From assembly GCA_937864895.1 (NCBI GenBank), contig CALMDF010000086.1, forward strand, positions 1 to 5,434: 5,434 bases of DNA. The letters are read 5' to 3'. Under the pieces are notes generated by a model. The model did not search any database and was not told the DNA's origin. It worked only from the letters and a program-made list of their open reading frames with translations. The DNA comes from an uncultured Holophagales bacterium (GTDB lineage: Bacteria > Acidobacteriota > Thermoanaerobaculia > UBA5066). The position numbers and the translations under genes are program-made. Below are positions 5,266-5,434 of the stretch, piece by piece (within the stretch, counting starts at the first letter, position 1; every line of letters begins with the position of its first letter).

Positions 5266-5434
5266 GCGCACCCCGTCCCGTCGCGGTCCGCCCGGAGACT
5301 CCCTTCGTGCCGAGCCTCGTCCCGACGGCGTCGGACGAAAAGCTCCTGAGGAGCGTTCTCGGGGAGGCAGGAAAGCTCCTCGTGGCGCACCCGGAGCTTT
5401 CCTGCCTCCCCGAGAACGCTCCTCAGGAGCTTTT
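5262..5434 (+). CDS. Unrecognised protein, N-terminal part only
   Basis: The frame opens with GTG overlapping the SDR stop (GTGA, 5262-5265), behind GAGGA at 5250-5254 with 7-nt spacing, the classic layout of translational coupling. About 57 codons stay open to the window edge. The first 40 residues begin MSAPRPVAVRPETPF, then include a likely helix with SDEKLLRSVLGEAGKLL at 24-40. I do not recognise a family. If this locus follows the actinobacterial Rv0501-Rv0502 pairing, the gene would encode a glycerolipid-type acyltransferase, but no acyltransferase motif is visible. Codons after about 5392 form the second arm of a perfect inverted repeat and use more T-ending codons than the rest, so that part may be artefactual. 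The start and first 39 codons or so are reasonably supported; the remainder is not. Confidence 0.6.
   Translation, partial: MSAPRPVAVRPETPFVPSLVPTASDEKLLRSVLGEAGKLLVAHPELSCLPENAPQEL
5338..5434. repeat. Perfect inverted repeat, 42-bp arms with 13-nt loop, at window end
   Basis: The arm at 5338-5379 (starting AAAAGCTCCTGAGG) is the exact reverse complement of 5393-5434 (ending CCTCAGGAGCTTTT), with 5380-5392 as the loop. Symmetry stops at the inner boundary (T5380 against C5392) and runs to the last base of the window on the outer side, so it may continue. Each arm also contains a short internal palindrome (GCTCCT-G-AGGAGC at 5342-5354 and its mirror at 5418-5430). Arm 1 reads as natural codons of the preceding frame. 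The whole resembles an A-tract/stem/T-tract bidirectional terminator, but a 42-bp perfect stem inside an open frame is far longer than normal terminators. A fold-back artefact at a contig end is the more likely origin. Confidence 0.95.

Noticed and set aside
5338..5434. Ordinary rho-independent terminator for the SDR operon
   Set aside because: The stem is 42 bp, much longer than usual, the T-tract is only four bases at the window edge, and it lies inside an open frame with a coupled start.

Overview
The window is very GC-rich (about 70% by eye), with strong G/C third-position bias, GTG starts and tight packing. The proteins look like those of a high-GC, Gram-negative-type soil or sediment bacterium such as Myxococcota or Acidobacteriota. 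That placement comes from protein style and base composition only, and no marker gene settles it.

Layout from left to right: (1) the N-terminal 70 codons of adenylosuccinate synthetase (purA) on the minus strand, running off the left edge; (2) a 55-bp divergent gap, then a complete plus-strand histidine ammonia-lyase (hutH, 266-1798); (3) a convergent junction of only 3 bp, then a minus-strand gene (1802-3652) for one 616-residue protein with two ArsA/Get3-like ATPase halves; (4) a 121-bp divergent gap; (5) a plus-strand run of three closely spaced genes: a 94-residue phasin-like coiled-coil protein with a basic tail (3774-4058), an extended short-chain dehydrogenase/reductase-like protein lacking the usual Tyr-Lys catalytic pair (4072-5265), and the start of an unrecognised gene overlapping its stop codon (from 5262). 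The last 97 bp contain a perfect inverted repeat with 42-bp arms and a 13-nt loop, ending exactly at the window edge.

PurA (AMP synthesis) and HutH (histidine to urocanate) are housekeeping or catabolic enzymes with no evident link to the right half. The right half is the less ordinary part. A tandem ATPase with no cysteine, and so without the metalloid or zinc ligands of ArsA or Get3, faces a presumptive operon of a phasin-like protein and a catalytically atypical SDR. From recalled families, the ATPase resembles a fusion of the adjacent mycobacterial genes Rv3679/Rv3680, and the SDR resembles the actinobacterial Rv0501-type proteins that sit beside a lysophospholipid-type acyltransferase. 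A lipid, storage-granule or envelope role is a reasonable inference but is not shown here. The terminal inverted repeat is most likely an assembly or library fold-back artefact, so the last roughly 40 bases should not be trusted as coding sequence. I saw no tRNA, rRNA, CRISPR array, insertion sequence or convincing rho-independent terminator.
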